DNA of 64,000 nucleotides from Blastomonas aquatica (GTDB lineage Bacteria; Pseudomonadota; Alphaproteobacteria; Sphingomonadales; Sphingomonadaceae), in NCBI RefSeq assembly GCF_014639875.1, contig NZ_BMGD01000001.1:124001-188000 (forward strand), written 5' to 3'. This document shows, piece by piece, positions 1 through 8,568 of this stretch (within the stretch, counting starts at the first letter, position 1; each line of letters opens with the position of its first letter). The position numbers and the translations under genes were made by a program. The notes under the pieces are model-generated. The model was not told where the DNA came from and ran no database searches. It saw nothing but the letters and a program-made list of their open reading frames with translations.

Positions 1-339
1 GAAATACGGCAAGGTCACGGTGCGCTGGCCGCGGTTGTCACTGCGGCGACCGAACACGTCGAAGCTGGCGGTCGCATAGATTTCCTCGCCGGCTTCATCG
101 CAGGTGGGCCGCACATTGGTGATCGTTGCGACCACATCGATAGCGCTGGCATCGCGGCTGTTGGCGGGGTTGAAGATCGTGACATCGCCGGTGTGCGCGG
201 GAATCGCCGTGTTCGGGCAGGCACTCAGCGTTGATGACACACCAACACCGGAATCGACCACCAGCTGATTTTTCTCCGCGCAAGCCGAAAGGCTGAGCAA
301 AGCAAGCCCAGAGCCCAGAACGGCGATAGACGATTTCAT
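1..339 (-). CDS. Partial putative lipoprotein, 3' end outside window
   Basis: This is an open reading frame on the minus strand that starts at an ATG and runs without a stop to the left edge, giving 113 visible codons. The first 21 residues form a lipoprotein signal peptide: a positively charged start, a hydrophobic stretch (VLGSGLALLSLSAC), and a lipobox ending at Cys21. The visible mature part is polar and contains two further cysteines (SACPNT and RPTCDEAGEE), which could form a disulfide. This suggests a periplasm-facing, membrane-anchored protein. It is divergent from ispH, with about 200 bp between them that show no other gene. I do not recognise the family. Confidence 0.6.
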   Translation of the reverse strand, partial: MKSSIAVLGSGLALLSLSACAEKNQLVVDSGVGVSSTLSACPNTAIPAHTGDVTIFNPANSRDASAIDVVATITNVRPTCDEAGEEIYATASFDVFGRRSDNRGQRTVTLPYF

Positions 340-545
340 GGGCAAAATGGGCATGTTCAAACAAAAATCCTTCGAGGCCACAGTGCTTCGCTCCTTATCG
401 GGCGTTGGGTTTCAGCGCAACGACCAGATTCCGGCACCAGAATGCCGGGACCAGCTCTCGGCATGCCCTTGGCTTCAGGGACATGCTTCACACGGTGGCC
501 CGCTTCGCCTAAGACGGGAATGGAATTACGAAAGCCAATCTGAAC

Positions 546-1529
546 ATGACAGAAACCGCCACCCCCCTGCCCGCGGTCAAGCCGCCGCTGCTGATCAAGA
601 TCGCCTCTCCGCGAGGCTTTTGCGCCGGCGTCGACCGCGCGATCGAGATCGTCGAGCTCTCGCTGCACAAATACGGCGCGCCGGTGTATGTCCGGCACGA
701 GATCGTCCACAACAAGTTCGTCGTCGACAGCCTCAAGGCCAAGGGCGCGATCTTCGTCGAGGAGCTCGACGAAGTCCCCGATGGCGTGCCGGTGGTCTTC
801 TCCGCGCATGGCGTTCCCAAATCGGTGCCACACAAGGCCGCCGAACGCGGGCTGAACTATCTCGACGCCACCTGCCCGTTGGTCTCCAAGGTTCATCGCC
901 AGGCCGAGCGTCAGGTCGAGGCAGGCCGCCACATCATCTTCGTCGGCCACAAGGGCCACCCCGAAGTGATCGGCACCTTCGGCCAGGTGGAACAAGGCAA
1001 CATGACGCTGGTCGAGACGGTCGAGGATGTCACCAATTTGCAGGTAGCCGACGAGACCAAGCTGGCGTTCCTCACCCAGACGACGCTTTCGGTCGATGAT
1101 ACCGCAGAGATTGTCGCCGCATTGCATCAGCGCTTCCCCGCGATCGTCGGGCCCAAGGGTGAGGATATCTGCTATGCCACATCCAACCGCCAGGCGGCGG
1201 TCAAGGTGATGACCGACGATTGCGATCTGGTGCTCGTCATCGGTGCGCCCAACAGCTCGAATTCGCTGCGGCTGGTCGAGGTTGCCGAGCGTGAGGGTAC
1301 CCGTGCCATGCTGATCCAGCGGGCTCAGGAAATCGAGCTGCGCTGGTTCGACGGGGTCCAGACCCTGGGGCTGACCGCAGGCGCATCGGCACCGGAAATC
1401 CTGGTGCGCGAAGTCGTCGATCTGCTGGGACGGCATTTCGATGTCACCGAGGAGCGGGTGAAGACCGTCGACGAGCGGATCACCTTCAAGCTGCCGCGGG
1501 CGCTCTCGGCTGAGGCCGATGCCGCCTGA
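546..1529 (+). CDS. ispH: 4-hydroxy-3-methylbut-2-enyl diphosphate reductase
   Basis: IspH (LytB) is the last enzyme of the MEP isoprenoid pathway. It reduces HMBPP to IPP and DMAPP with a [4Fe-4S] cluster in the cytoplasm. The 327-residue length is normal for the family. The three cluster cysteines are visible at C26 (in [12 protein letters not shown]), C110 (in DATCPLV) and C209 (in [10 protein letters not shown]). The substrate-binding histidines lie in [12 protein letters not shown] (residues 50-61) and SAHGVP (86-91), and the C-terminal [11 protein letters not shown] and [11 protein letters not shown] motifs are present. Its TGA overlaps the ATG of the homoserine kinase gene by one base, so the two are translationally coupled. 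The flanking thrB and rnhA genes are a common alphaproteobacterial neighbourhood. Confidence 0.97.
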   Translation: MTETATPLPAVKPPLLIKIASPRGFCAGVDRAIEIVELSLHKYGAPVYVRHEIVHNKFVVDSLKAKGAIFVEELDEVPDGVPVVFSAHGVPKSVPHKAAERGLNYLDATCPLVSKVHRQAERQVEAGRHIIFVGHKGHPEVIGTFGQVEQGNMTLVETVEDVTNLQVADETKLAFLTQTTLSVDDTAEIVAALHQRFPAIVGPKGEDICYATSNRQAAVKVMTDDCDLVLVIGAPNSSNSLRLVEVAEREGTRAMLIQRAQEIELRWFDGVQTLGLTAGASAPEILVREVVDLLGRHFDVTEERVKTVDERITFKLPRALSAEADAA

Positions 1530-2500
1530 TGGCTGTCTACACCCATGTCAGCGCCGAAATGATGGCGCGGTTTCTGAACGACTATGACACCGGCGAACTG
1601 ATCAGCTTCAAAGGCATCGCCGAGGGTGTCGAGAACAGCAATTTTCTGGTCGAAACCCGTGGCGGGGCCGATGGGCATCGCTTTATCCTGACATTGTACG
1701 AAAAGCGCGTCGATCCGGCAGACCTGCCGTTCTTCATGGCGCTGCTCGATCATCTGGCGATGCGCGGCTGCCGCGTTCCGCGCGCGATCGCCGACCGAAC
1801 GGGCGTGCAGATCAAGCAGCTTGCCGGACGCCGTGCCTGTCTGATCGAGTTTCTCGAAGGTATTTCTTTGAGTACGCCCAACCCGGCGCAGGCAACTGCA
1901 GCGGGCGAGGCGCTGGCCGAAATGCATATTGCCGTCGCCGATTTTGACGGTAGCCGGCCCAACAGCATGGGGCTCGCCTCATGGCATGATCTGGCCAGCC
2001 GCTGCGCCGGGCAATGGCAGAAGATCGACCCCGCGCTCGAGCAGTTGGTATCCGGCGAGCTTGCGTATCTGCAGGCGCAATGGCCGACCGATCTGCCACA
2101 GTCGGTGATCCATGCCGATCTGTTTCCGGACAACGTGCTGATGCTGGGCGATACCGTCAGTGGGCTGATCGACTTCTACTTTTCGTGCACCGATGCCCGC
2201 GCGTACGACCTCGCCGTCACCCACAGCGCGTGGTGTTTCAGCAGCGACGGCGCCAGCTTCGATCCAGGCCTGTCAGCTGCGCTGCTGCGCGGCTATCGCG
2301 ACCGTCTGGTGCTGACCCCCGATGAGCAGGCCGCGCTTCCCGTGCTGGCACGCGGCGCGGCGTTGCGTTTTACGCTGAGCCGGGCATATGACTGGATCAA
2401 CACCCCAGCCGACGCCATGGTCACCCGCAAGGATCCGATGGCGTTTGCACGGCGGGCGCTGTTCTATGCCGACCCTGCCAATGCAGGCCTGTTTGCCTGA
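1529..2500 (+). CDS. thrB: Homoserine kinase, APH/choline-kinase fold
   Basis: This 323-residue cytoplasmic kinase phosphorylates homoserine with ATP in threonine synthesis. It belongs to the aminoglycoside-phosphotransferase-like ThrB type of proteobacteria, not the GHMP type of E. coli. The opening ([16 protein letters not shown]) is typical of that family. The catalytic loop is at residues 195-202 (HADLFPDN) and the metal-binding Asp at 215 (LIDFYFSC). A glycine-containing nucleotide loop with an N-lobe (GVENSNFLVE) precedes them. It starts inside the ispH stop codon and is followed, after a 56-bp gap, by rnhA, so all three probably form one transcript. Confidence 0.93.
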   Translation: MAVYTHVSAEMMARFLNDYDTGELISFKGIAEGVENSNFLVETRGGADGHRFILTLYEKRVDPADLPFFMALLDHLAMRGCRVPRAIADRTGVQIKQLAGRRACLIEFLEGISLSTPNPAQATAAGEALAEMHIAVADFDGSRPNSMGLASWHDLASRCAGQWQKIDPALEQLVSGELAYLQAQWPTDLPQSVIHADLFPDNVLMLGDTVSGLIDFYFSCTDARAYDLAVTHSAWCFSSDGASFDPGLSAALLRGYRDRLVLTPDEQAALPVLARGAALRFTLSRAYDWINTPADAMVTRKDPMAFARRALFYADPANAGLFA

Positions 2501-2556
2501 AGCCCGGCATAGCAGGCATGCTGCGGGACAAACGTGATTGATGGTTTGAAAATACG

Positions 2557-2994
2557 ATGAAAACGGTCGAAATCTTCACTGATGGCGCCTGCAAGGGCAA
2601 CCCTGGCCCCGGCGGCTGGGGCGCGATCATCCGCTATGGCAAGCACGAAAAGGAGCTTTCGGGTGGGGAGCCGGACACGACCAACAACCGGATGGAAATG
2701 ACCGCCGCGATCCGCGCGCTCGATATGTTGATCGAGCCGTGCATGGTCGTACTCTATACCGACAGCACCTATGTGAAGGATGGCATCACCAAATGGGTCG
2801 ATGGCTGGCAGCGCAATGGCTGGAAAACGGCATCGAAGAAACCGGTGCGCAATGCCGATCTGTGGCATGAACTGATCGCAGCGGTATCACGCCACCAGAT
2901 CGACTGGCGCTGGGTCAAGGGCCATGCCGGGCACCCCGAGAACGAGCGCGCCGATCAGTTGGCCAGCGCTGCGGCGATGGCGGTCGGGCGCTGA
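2557..2994 (+). CDS. rnhA: Ribonuclease HI
   Basis: RNase HI degrades the RNA strand of RNA-DNA hybrids, removing primers and R-loops. The 145-residue protein has the full catalytic set: D9 (in [17 protein letters not shown]), E47 (in NNRMEMTAA), D69 (in YTDSTYV), H123 (in VKGHAGH) and D133 (in NERADQLA). These positions match the E. coli enzyme with an offset of one. The basic-protrusion tryptophans ([11 protein letters not shown]) are also present. It is the last gene of the ispH-thrB-rnhA unit and is followed by a strong terminator. Confidence 0.97.
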   Translation: MKTVEIFTDGACKGNPGPGGWGAIIRYGKHEKELSGGEPDTTNNRMEMTAAIRALDMLIEPCMVVLYTDSTYVKDGITKWVDGWQRNGWKTASKKPVRNADLWHELIAAVSRHQIDWRWVKGHAGHPENERADQLASAAAMAVGR

Positions 2995-3047
2995 CCAGCC
3001 AGGATTGGTCCATCACAAAATGCGAGGTCACCCCTGCGCAGGCTGGG

Positions 3048-3087
3048 TCCCGCTTTTGCGCCGCCGCTGATTCAAGCGGGATTTTTT
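3048..3087 (+). terminator. Rho-independent terminator of ispH-thrB-rnhA
   Basis: A perfect 8-bp inverted repeat, TCCCGCTT and AAGCGGGA, with an 18-nt loop is followed at once by six T residues (3082-3087). It lies about 50 bp after the rnhA stop. The T-run exists only on the plus strand, so it serves the rightward operon and not the leftward oxidoreductase gene. Confidence 0.8.
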
Positions 3088-3187
3088 AGCGTTCGCGGGG
3101 ATAACGAAAATCACCCAGCCGGGCCACCTCAGCCCCGATACACAATTAGCGCTGCCGGACTCTTTTTCTTGACCAGTTCGATCCCGG

Positions 3188-4300
3188 TCAACCGAGCCGG
3201 GCAGGACTATACAAATGGCCGTTCACCCCATGCAGCATCACATCGGGGCTGGTTCCAAGCAGGGTCGCGGCGGCGAGCTTGGCAGCAGCAGGTGCGGTCT
3301 GGATGCCGAAACCGCCCTGACCTGCGAACCAGAAGAAATCCGCGCTGTCCGCCGCAAAGCCGATCAGTGGAAGTCGGTCGGGCGCAAAGCTGCGCTGCCC
3401 GGCCCAGCGGTGTTCGACCGCATCAATTTTCCAGTCGACGACGTGCGCGAAGCGGTCGATGGCGATCGCCATATCCAGTTCGTCGGGCGCTGTGTCCGAT
3501 GGATCCTCCGGCGTCTCGTCATGCGGGCTCAACCACAGCCGCCCGGCCTCGGGCTTGAAGTAATAATCGCCGCGCACACCCAATGTCAGTGGCAGATCGG
3601 GCAAGGGTGCCGGCGTGGTCCGAAGCTGGAGCACGGTGCGGCGGAAAGGCTGGACGCCCAAAGGCCGCACGCCCGAACGCTCTGCGACCGGATCGGCCCA
3701 TGCACCGGCCGCATTGACCAGCCGGGCTGCTGTCACCTGCTGGTCTCCCAGTGTCAGCGTCCAGCCGCCAGTGCCGTGCACCGCTTTGACCAACGGAGAA
3801 CGCAGCGCGATGGCGGCGCCTGCACGGCGCGCGAACGCCAGATAGGCCTGGTGTAACCCGCCGACATCGATATCCTGGCAATCAGCCTCATAGGTTCCCG
3901 CAACGATATCGGCGGCCAATCCCGGCAGCAGGGTCTCGAGGGCAGCACGGTCCCAGCGCTCCATCCGGACACCCGACCCTGCGAAATCGGCCTCCAACGC
4001 ATCGAGCAGTGCAAGCTCGTCGGCGCCCGCGAGGGTCAGCGATCCACGTGGAGCCAGAAAGCTGCGGTCGCCAAAGCCGGGTGGTGGTGAATGCAGCCAA
4101 GGTCCCGATGCGGTGGTCAGAGGCTGCACCTGCGGCCCACCATAGGTTTCCGCCCAGAACGCTGCCGAACGTCCGGTGGAATGGTACCCAGGGCGGTCTT
4201 CGGCCTCGGCGATGAGCACCCGGCAATGCGGCGCGATTTCCGCAGCCAGGCTTGCCCCGGCGATCCCGGCGCCAATGATGACCACGTCATAATCTGACAT
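3188..4300 (-). CDS. FAD-dependent oxidoreductase, DAO (amino acid oxidase-like) family
   Basis: This 370-residue flavoprotein has a Rossmann FAD site at the N-terminus (VVIIGAGIAGASLAAEI, glycines 10, 12 and 15), the HSTGRSAAFW segment near residue 40 that fits the DAO fold, and a C-terminal FAD-binding stretch (WFAGQGGFGIQTAPAAAKL). Members oxidise amines, amino acids or 2-hydroxy acids; the substrate cannot be told from the sequence, and dehydrogenases of this family are equally possible. The ATG overlaps the stop of the upstream alpha/beta hydrolase by one base, so the two are co-translated and may act on related substrates (inference). There is no signal peptide, so a cytoplasmic location is expected. 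Confidence 0.85.
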   Translation of the reverse strand: MSDYDVVIIGAGIAGASLAAEIAPHCRVLIAEAEDRPGYHSTGRSAAFWAETYGGPQVQPLTTASGPWLHSPPPGFGDRSFLAPRGSLTLAGADELALLDALEADFAGSGVRMERWDRAALETLLPGLAADIVAGTYEADCQDIDVGGLHQAYLAFARRAGAAIALRSPLVKAVHGTGGWTLTLGDQQVTAARLVNAAGAWADPVAERSGVRPLGVQPFRRTVLQLRTTPAPLPDLPLTLGVRGDYYFKPEAGRLWLSPHDETPEDPSDTAPDELDMAIAIDRFAHVVDWKIDAVEHRWAGQRSFAPDRLPLIGFAADSADFFWFAGQGGFGIQTAPAAAKLAAATLLGTSPDVMLHGVNGHLYSPARLG

Positions 4301-5283
4301 CAGGCGGCGGCTCCGACCCTTTCGGTCGCTGCTCCGGCCACCTTGCGCGCCAGAAAATCGTCAATCGTCTGCAGCACCTTGTCGCGGATCGGGTCGACCT
4401 CGCGCAGCAGCTCGTGCCGCGCCTCACGCCCGAAGGCGAGCAGTTCGGCCCCTGGAATGCGGGCTGCGGCGGCCAGCGTCGCCTTGTTGTCGACGAGTTG
4501 ATCCGCGCTGGTCCCCATCAGCAGCATCGGGGTGCGCACCTTTTCCCACTGCCCCGGGGCATTCAGGCGAATGTTCGATTCATACGCACGCTCGACCCAA
4601 TGCCAGCTTGCAGGCCCCATCACCAGCTCAGGGCGCTGTCCCCACCACCACAGTTCGTCGGCATAGCGCTCGTTGTCGTGGGTAAGCAGCGTCTGGCGGA
4701 TCGCAAGCGGCGATGCCGGCTTTTCGCTGACTTTCCATGCGGGCCGCTCGGGCGCACCCAGCCCCCGCATGATGCGGGTAACAAGATGCCCGACCGACAT
4801 CGGCAGGCCGAGCCCCTTGAGCCCCAGCATCGGCGCGCTGAGAACCGCAGCGACCGGATCTATGCGCTTTTCCTGGATCGCGCGCGCGATCAGGTGCCCC
4901 CCCATCGAGTGGCCGACCACGACGTGCGGGCCTGGACGCGAGGACCCCCATTCATCCCAGAAACCGCCGATGTCGTCGATCCAGTGCGCGAAATCCTGAA
5001 TATGCCCGACATATTGGTGATCGGACATGCGGCCGCTACCACCCTGTCCACGCCAGTCCGCAGACGTCACGTTCCAGCCCTGCGACTGCCAATGGACCAG
5101 CGTTTCGAGGTATTTCTCGTAGATATCGCCGCGTCCGGGCATGAACAGGATCGATCCGCGCGGCGCGCCCTGCGCCATCATGTCGATCCGCCGAAGCTGC
5201 CAGCCATCGGTGGCCAGCCACCGGCTTTCGACCGCATCGTCAGGAATTGCGCGCCGATCAATGGTTACTTTTTGGTAAGTCAT
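4300..5283 (-). CDS. Alpha/beta hydrolase, monoacylglycerol lipase/lysophospholipase-like
   Basis: This is a 327-residue serine hydrolase. The nucleophile elbow is GHSMGG with Ser126, and the other triad members are probably Asp261 (GTSADQLVD) and His290 (EARHELL). The oxyanion region is FMPGRGDIYEKY, near residue 50, with the following DWRGQGGSGR. The arrangement resembles PldB/monoglyceride lipase-type hydrolases. I placed the start at the ATG of MTYQKVTIDRR; a longer in-frame reading would run through the divergent pilus gene and has no family support. It is coupled to the FAD oxidoreductase downstream, and its start codon is only 21 bp from the start of divergent cpaA. Confidence 0.85.
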   Translation of the reverse strand: MTYQKVTIDRRAIPDDAVESRWLATDGWQLRRIDMMAQGAPRGSILFMPGRGDIYEKYLETLVHWQSQGWNVTSADWRGQGGSGRMSDHQYVGHIQDFAHWIDDIGGFWDEWGSSRPGPHVVVGHSMGGHLIARAIQEKRIDPVAAVLSAPMLGLKGLGLPMSVGHLVTRIMRGLGAPERPAWKVSEKPASPLAIRQTLLTHDNERYADELWWWGQRPELVMGPASWHWVERAYESNIRLNAPGQWEKVRTPMLLMGTSADQLVDNKATLAAAARIPGAELLAFGREARHELLREVDPIRDKVLQTIDDFLARKVAGAATERVGAAA

Positions 5284-5304
5284 CGTCGCTATACGTCTGA
5301 TCCC

Positions 5305-5778
5305 ATGGACACCATCCCATTCGTCTACGGTCTGCTGGCTATGTTGGCAATCGCGCTGTTGCATGCGGCGTATACTGATATTGTACGGCGAGAGATCGAG
5401 GATTGGCTCAACGCCGGCATCGCGCTTACCGCCCCGTTGTTCTGGTGGGCATGCGGACTTTCGCTGTGGCCGGATATTGCGCTGCAGATCGCACTGGGCG
5501 CTGGCGTGTTCGTTTTCTTCGCGCTGATGTTTGCGCTGGGCGCGATGGGTGGCGGCGATGTCAAGCTGCTTGGCGCGCTCGCCTTGTGGTTCCCCTGGCA
5601 GGTGATGGCGCAGGTCGCGATTCTGATGTCGCTGGTCGGTGCCATCCTCACCATCATCGTCGTTGCCGAGCACAAGATGCACCGCAAACTGGGCCAGCCC
5701 GAGATCCCATACGGCGTTGCCATCGCGATCGCGGCGCTCTGGCCGGTTGGCGAACGGTTTTTTAACCATTTTGCCTGA
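5305..5778 (+). CDS. cpaA: Prepilin peptidase CpaA/TadV
   Basis: CpaA/TadV is an inner-membrane aspartic protease that cleaves the leader of Flp-type prepilins and pseudopilins. The 157-residue length is right for the short Tad-type enzymes. Both catalytic aspartates are visible: D25 in AAYTDIVRRE and D85 in MGGGDVKLLGAL (the GxGD motif). About five hydrophobic segments fill the rest. The start is the ATG at 5305; readings that begin further upstream would overlap the hydrolase gene throughout. It opens the rightward pilus cluster, and cpaB follows after 41 bp. Confidence 0.92.
   Translation: MDTIPFVYGLLAMLAIALLHAAYTDIVRREIEDWLNAGIALTAPLFWWACGLSLWPDIALQIALGAGVFVFFALMFALGAMGGGDVKLLGALALWFPWQVMAQVAILMSLVGAILTIIVVAEHKMHRKLGQPEIPYGVAIAIAALWPVGERFFNHFA
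5762..5769 (+). promoter_or_regulatory. Possible CtrA half-site upstream of cpaB
   Basis: The octamer TTAACCAT lies at the very end of cpaA, about 50 bp before the cpaB start. It matches the short CtrA-type recognition sequence described in Caulobacter, where pilus genes are under cell-cycle control. It also encodes part of the CpaA C-terminus (FFNHFA), so it could be coincidental. Confidence 0.3.
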
Positions 5779-5819
5779 AAACAGCAGCATTCTGAAGGAC
5801 TTTGGGGGCCATCAACGTC

Positions 5820-6854
5820 ATGGATAAACGGAAAGTCATCCTGCTGGTAGGAGCGCTGCTGATCGCGCTCACCACCGCATTTCTGGCCCGAAGCCTCTTC
5901 ACCGGCTCGGCAGCACCTCAGGTTACGGCTGCGGTTCAGCAGACCGAGCCCAACGGCCCGCGCGTGCTGGTGGCGAATCGCTCGCTGCCCGTCGGAACCA
6001 TCATCACGCCTGACAGCGTCGCCTTCCAGCCATGGCCCGCCAAGCTGGTCAGCAATGCCTATTTTCTGGAAGACGGTGCCAAGGTTGAAACGCTGCTGGG
6101 CACCGTGGTGCGCAACGCGATCACCGCTGGCCAGCCGGTCACGCAGGGCTCGCTGGTCAAGCCGGGCGATCGCGGCTTCCTTGCCGCTGCGCTCGGTCCT
6201 GGCATGCGCGCGGTCACTGTTCCTGTTTCGGCCCGCACCGGCGTTGCCGGTTTCGTGTTTCCCGGTGACCGGGTCGATCTTGTCCTGACCCAGTCGGTCG
6301 AGGGCGAAGACGGTCCGTCGCTCAAGACTTCCGAAACGATCATCCGCAACCTGCGCGTGCTCGCCACCGACCAGCGCGTCAACGCAGAAGATGCCGAGGG
6401 CAAGACCGAGGTCATCGCCTTCAGCACCGTCACTGTGGAAGCCACCCCCAAGCTGGCCGAGAAGATCGCGGTGGCGCAAACCATCGGCACGCTCAGCCTG
6501 TCGCTGCGCTCGATCGCGGACAACGAGGCCGAGCTCGAACGCTCGATGGCCGCAGGTGACGTCCAGCTCCCCGAAGGCGCGGATCGCAAGACCGAGAACA
6601 AGATTCTCAAGGCGCTTGCTACCCGCCCGGTCGATACCGACGTCACCTATGTCACCGGTGGAGATGTCTCGCGCTTTCAGCGTAGCAGCGTCCCGCCGCG
6701 CTCCAGCAATCGCCGTCAGCCCGAATATTCCGGCCAGCCGTTGCCTGCCGGTGCACCTGCAATGAACGCCAACCCTTCTTCGGTGCCCATGGGGCCTGTG
6801 GTGCGGGTCTCGCGTGGAAATGAAGTGACCGTTGTTCCGGTCGGAGGGAAATGA
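5820..6854 (+). CDS. cpaB: Flp pilus assembly protein CpaB/RcpC
   Basis: CpaB/RcpC is a periplasmic protein anchored by its N-terminus that works with the outer-membrane secretin of Tad pili. The 344-residue product has an N-terminal membrane segment (VILLVGALLIALTTAFLA, about residues 5-22), then a SAF-like domain (RVLVANRSLPVGTIITPD, about 45-110) and the RcpC-type core with FPGDRVDLVLT. The C-terminal region is Pro/Ser/Arg-rich and probably disordered. I chose the ATG at 5820; a TTG 18 bp upstream is in frame, but the GGGGG at 5804-5808 fits the ATG better. Its stop overlaps the first possible cpaC start. Confidence 0.93.
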   Translation: MDKRKVILLVGALLIALTTAFLARSLFTGSAAPQVTAAVQQTEPNGPRVLVANRSLPVGTIITPDSVAFQPWPAKLVSNAYFLEDGAKVETLLGTVVRNAITAGQPVTQGSLVKPGDRGFLAAALGPGMRAVTVPVSARTGVAGFVFPGDRVDLVLTQSVEGEDGPSLKTSETIIRNLRVLATDQRVNAEDAEGKTEVIAFSTVTVEATPKLAEKIAVAQTIGTLSLSLRSIADNEAELERSMAAGDVQLPEGADRKTENKILKALATRPVDTDVTYVTGGDVSRFQRSSVPPRSSNRRQPEYSGQPLPAGAPAMNANPSSVPMGPVVRVSRGNEVTVVPVGGK

Positions 6855-6856
6855 CC

Positions 6857-8539
6857 ATGCGTTTTTCCAATATCCTCAAGGGTGCACTGCTGTGCGGCGT
6901 GGTCGCGATAGGCGGAGCGCTCGGCGGCCTCACCCCCATGAGCGCCAGCCCGGCGAATGCCCAGTCCGCCATGCAGCGCCCGGCCGAAACGCTGGTGCTC
7001 TCGATCGGACGGGGTCAGCTGATCCAGCTTCCCGGGACGATGACCGATCTGTTCGTTGCCGATACCGGCGTGGCAGACGTTCAGGTCAAATCCTCGCGCC
7101 AGCTGTATGTCTTCGGCAAGGCAGGTGGTGAAACCACGTTGTACGCGAGCAATTCCGCCGGCCAGGTGGTTTATTCCGCCACGGTGCGGGTTGGGTCGAA
7201 CCTCGATTCGATCGACCAGATGCTGACGCTGGCGATGCCCGACGCCAAGGTCCGGGTGAGCACGCTCAACGGCGTGGTCCTGCTGACCGGAACTGTGGGA
7301 GCCCCGGTCGACAGCGCCGAGGCCGAGCGCCTGGTGCAGGCGTTCGTCGGTGATGGCGTCAAGGTTATCAGCCGCCTGGCAACCGCGACTCCGATGCAGG
7401 TCAACCTGCAGGTGCGGATCGCCGAGGTCAGCCGCTCGTTGGTCAAGGAAATTGGTGCCAACCTGCTGACCCGCGATCTGACCGGAGGCTTCCAGTTTGG
7501 CGTTTCACGCGCCAGTCGCAACTTCGCGACCATCGGCAATACGCTCGATGTAACGACCCTTCCCCGGATCGACGCCTCGAGCCAGTTCGGCCTACCGGCT
7601 GGCACGCTGTCGCTGCCGTTTAACCCCGCCACCGGACAATTTGTCACCGGCGGCACCACCACCGGCTTTATCAATGGGATCGACGGCAAGACCGCGATCC
7701 AGGCTGCTGGCCGCCTCTTTGGTGTCGATATTGCCAGCGCCTTCGATCTGGCCGAACAGGTCGGTCTGGTGACAACATTGTCACAGCCCAATCTGACCGC
7801 GCTGTCGGGCGAAACCGCAGACTTCCTGGCGGGCGGCGAGTTCCCGATCCCGATCAACCAGGGCCTGGGCACCACCACCATCGAATACAAGAATTTCGGT
7901 GTCAGCCTGGCCTATACGCCCACGGTGCTTGCCAACGGCCGGATCTCGATGCGCGTGCGCCCCGAGGTATCCGAGCTGTCATCGGCCGGATCGGTGACGC
8001 TCAATGGTTTCCAGGTGCCTGCGCTCACGATCCGCCGCGCCGAAACGACGGTGGAACTGGGATCGGGTGAAAGCTTCATGATTGCAGGACTGTTGAGCAA
8101 CAACTCGCAGAACCTCGTCGACAAGGCTCCGGGCTTGGGCGACGTGCCGGTGCTGGGCAACCTGTTCAAGTCGACGAACTTCCGCAAGGGAGAGACCGAA
8201 CTGGTGATCGTGGTCACCCCGTATCTAGTCAAGCCGGTCAACGCCAACGATATCAAGCTGCCCACTGATGCCTTCCAGACACCCGATGAGGCGCAGCGAC
8301 TGATCAACCATCAACAGTCGGACGGCATTTCCGGCGGCGATCGTCCCAAGCCCAGCGTGGCCCCACCCGCAGGCGGAAGCGGTGCTCCCGAATTTGGCGC
8401 GCTCGGCGATCGGCCACGTGCGTTGCCTTCATCCCCTGCCAAGCCTCAGCGTGATGCGCGGTCTGGCAAGGGTTCGACAGCAAACAATGGCAAGAACGGC
8501 GCGATGGCCGCTGCCGCACCCGGTTTTTCATTCGAGTAA
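6857..8539 (+). CDS. cpaC: Type II/IV-like secretin CpaC/RcpA of the Tad pilus
   Basis: CpaC forms the outer-membrane channel for the Flp pilus. The product of about 560 residues has a cleavable signal peptide ending near SPANAQS, an N-terminal pilus/secretin N-domain (LVLSIGRGQLIQLPGTMTD, then a BON-like fold), and the C-terminal secretin domain with VTTLSQPNLTALSGETADF and VPVLGNLFKS near residue 430. A Pro/Gly/Ser-rich tail follows. Two ATGs, at 6851 and 6857, are in frame. The GGAGGGA at 6843-6849 is correctly spaced only for the second, so I prefer 6857. Confidence 0.93.
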   Translation: MRFSNILKGALLCGVVAIGGALGGLTPMSASPANAQSAMQRPAETLVLSIGRGQLIQLPGTMTDLFVADTGVADVQVKSSRQLYVFGKAGGETTLYASNSAGQVVYSATVRVGSNLDSIDQMLTLAMPDAKVRVSTLNGVVLLTGTVGAPVDSAEAERLVQAFVGDGVKVISRLATATPMQVNLQVRIAEVSRSLVKEIGANLLTRDLTGGFQFGVSRASRNFATIGNTLDVTTLPRIDASSQFGLPAGTLSLPFNPATGQFVTGGTTTGFINGIDGKTAIQAAGRLFGVDIASAFDLAEQVGLVTTLSQPNLTALSGETADFLAGGEFPIPINQGLGTTTIEYKNFGVSLAYTPTVLANGRISMRVRPEVSELSSAGSVTLNGFQVPALTIRRAETTVELGSGESFMIAGLLSNNSQNLVDKAPGLGDVPVLGNLFKSTNFRKGETELVIVVTPYLVKPVNANDIKLPTDAFQTPDEAQRLINHQQSDGISGGDRPKPSVAPPAGGSGAPEFGALGDRPRALPSSPAKPQRDARSGKGSTANNGKNGAMAAAAPGFSFE

Positions 8540-8568
8540 GGCCAGCGACCGCCCTGAGGAGAATTTCA

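Noticed and set aside
443-463. TGCCG...CGGCA inverted repeat upstream of ispH
   Set aside because: The stem is only five base pairs and there is no promoter or terminator context.
4414-5304. N-terminal extension of cpaA through the hydrolase gene
   Set aside because: CpaA/TadV proteins are about 150-170 residues; the extension is antisense to the hydrolase.
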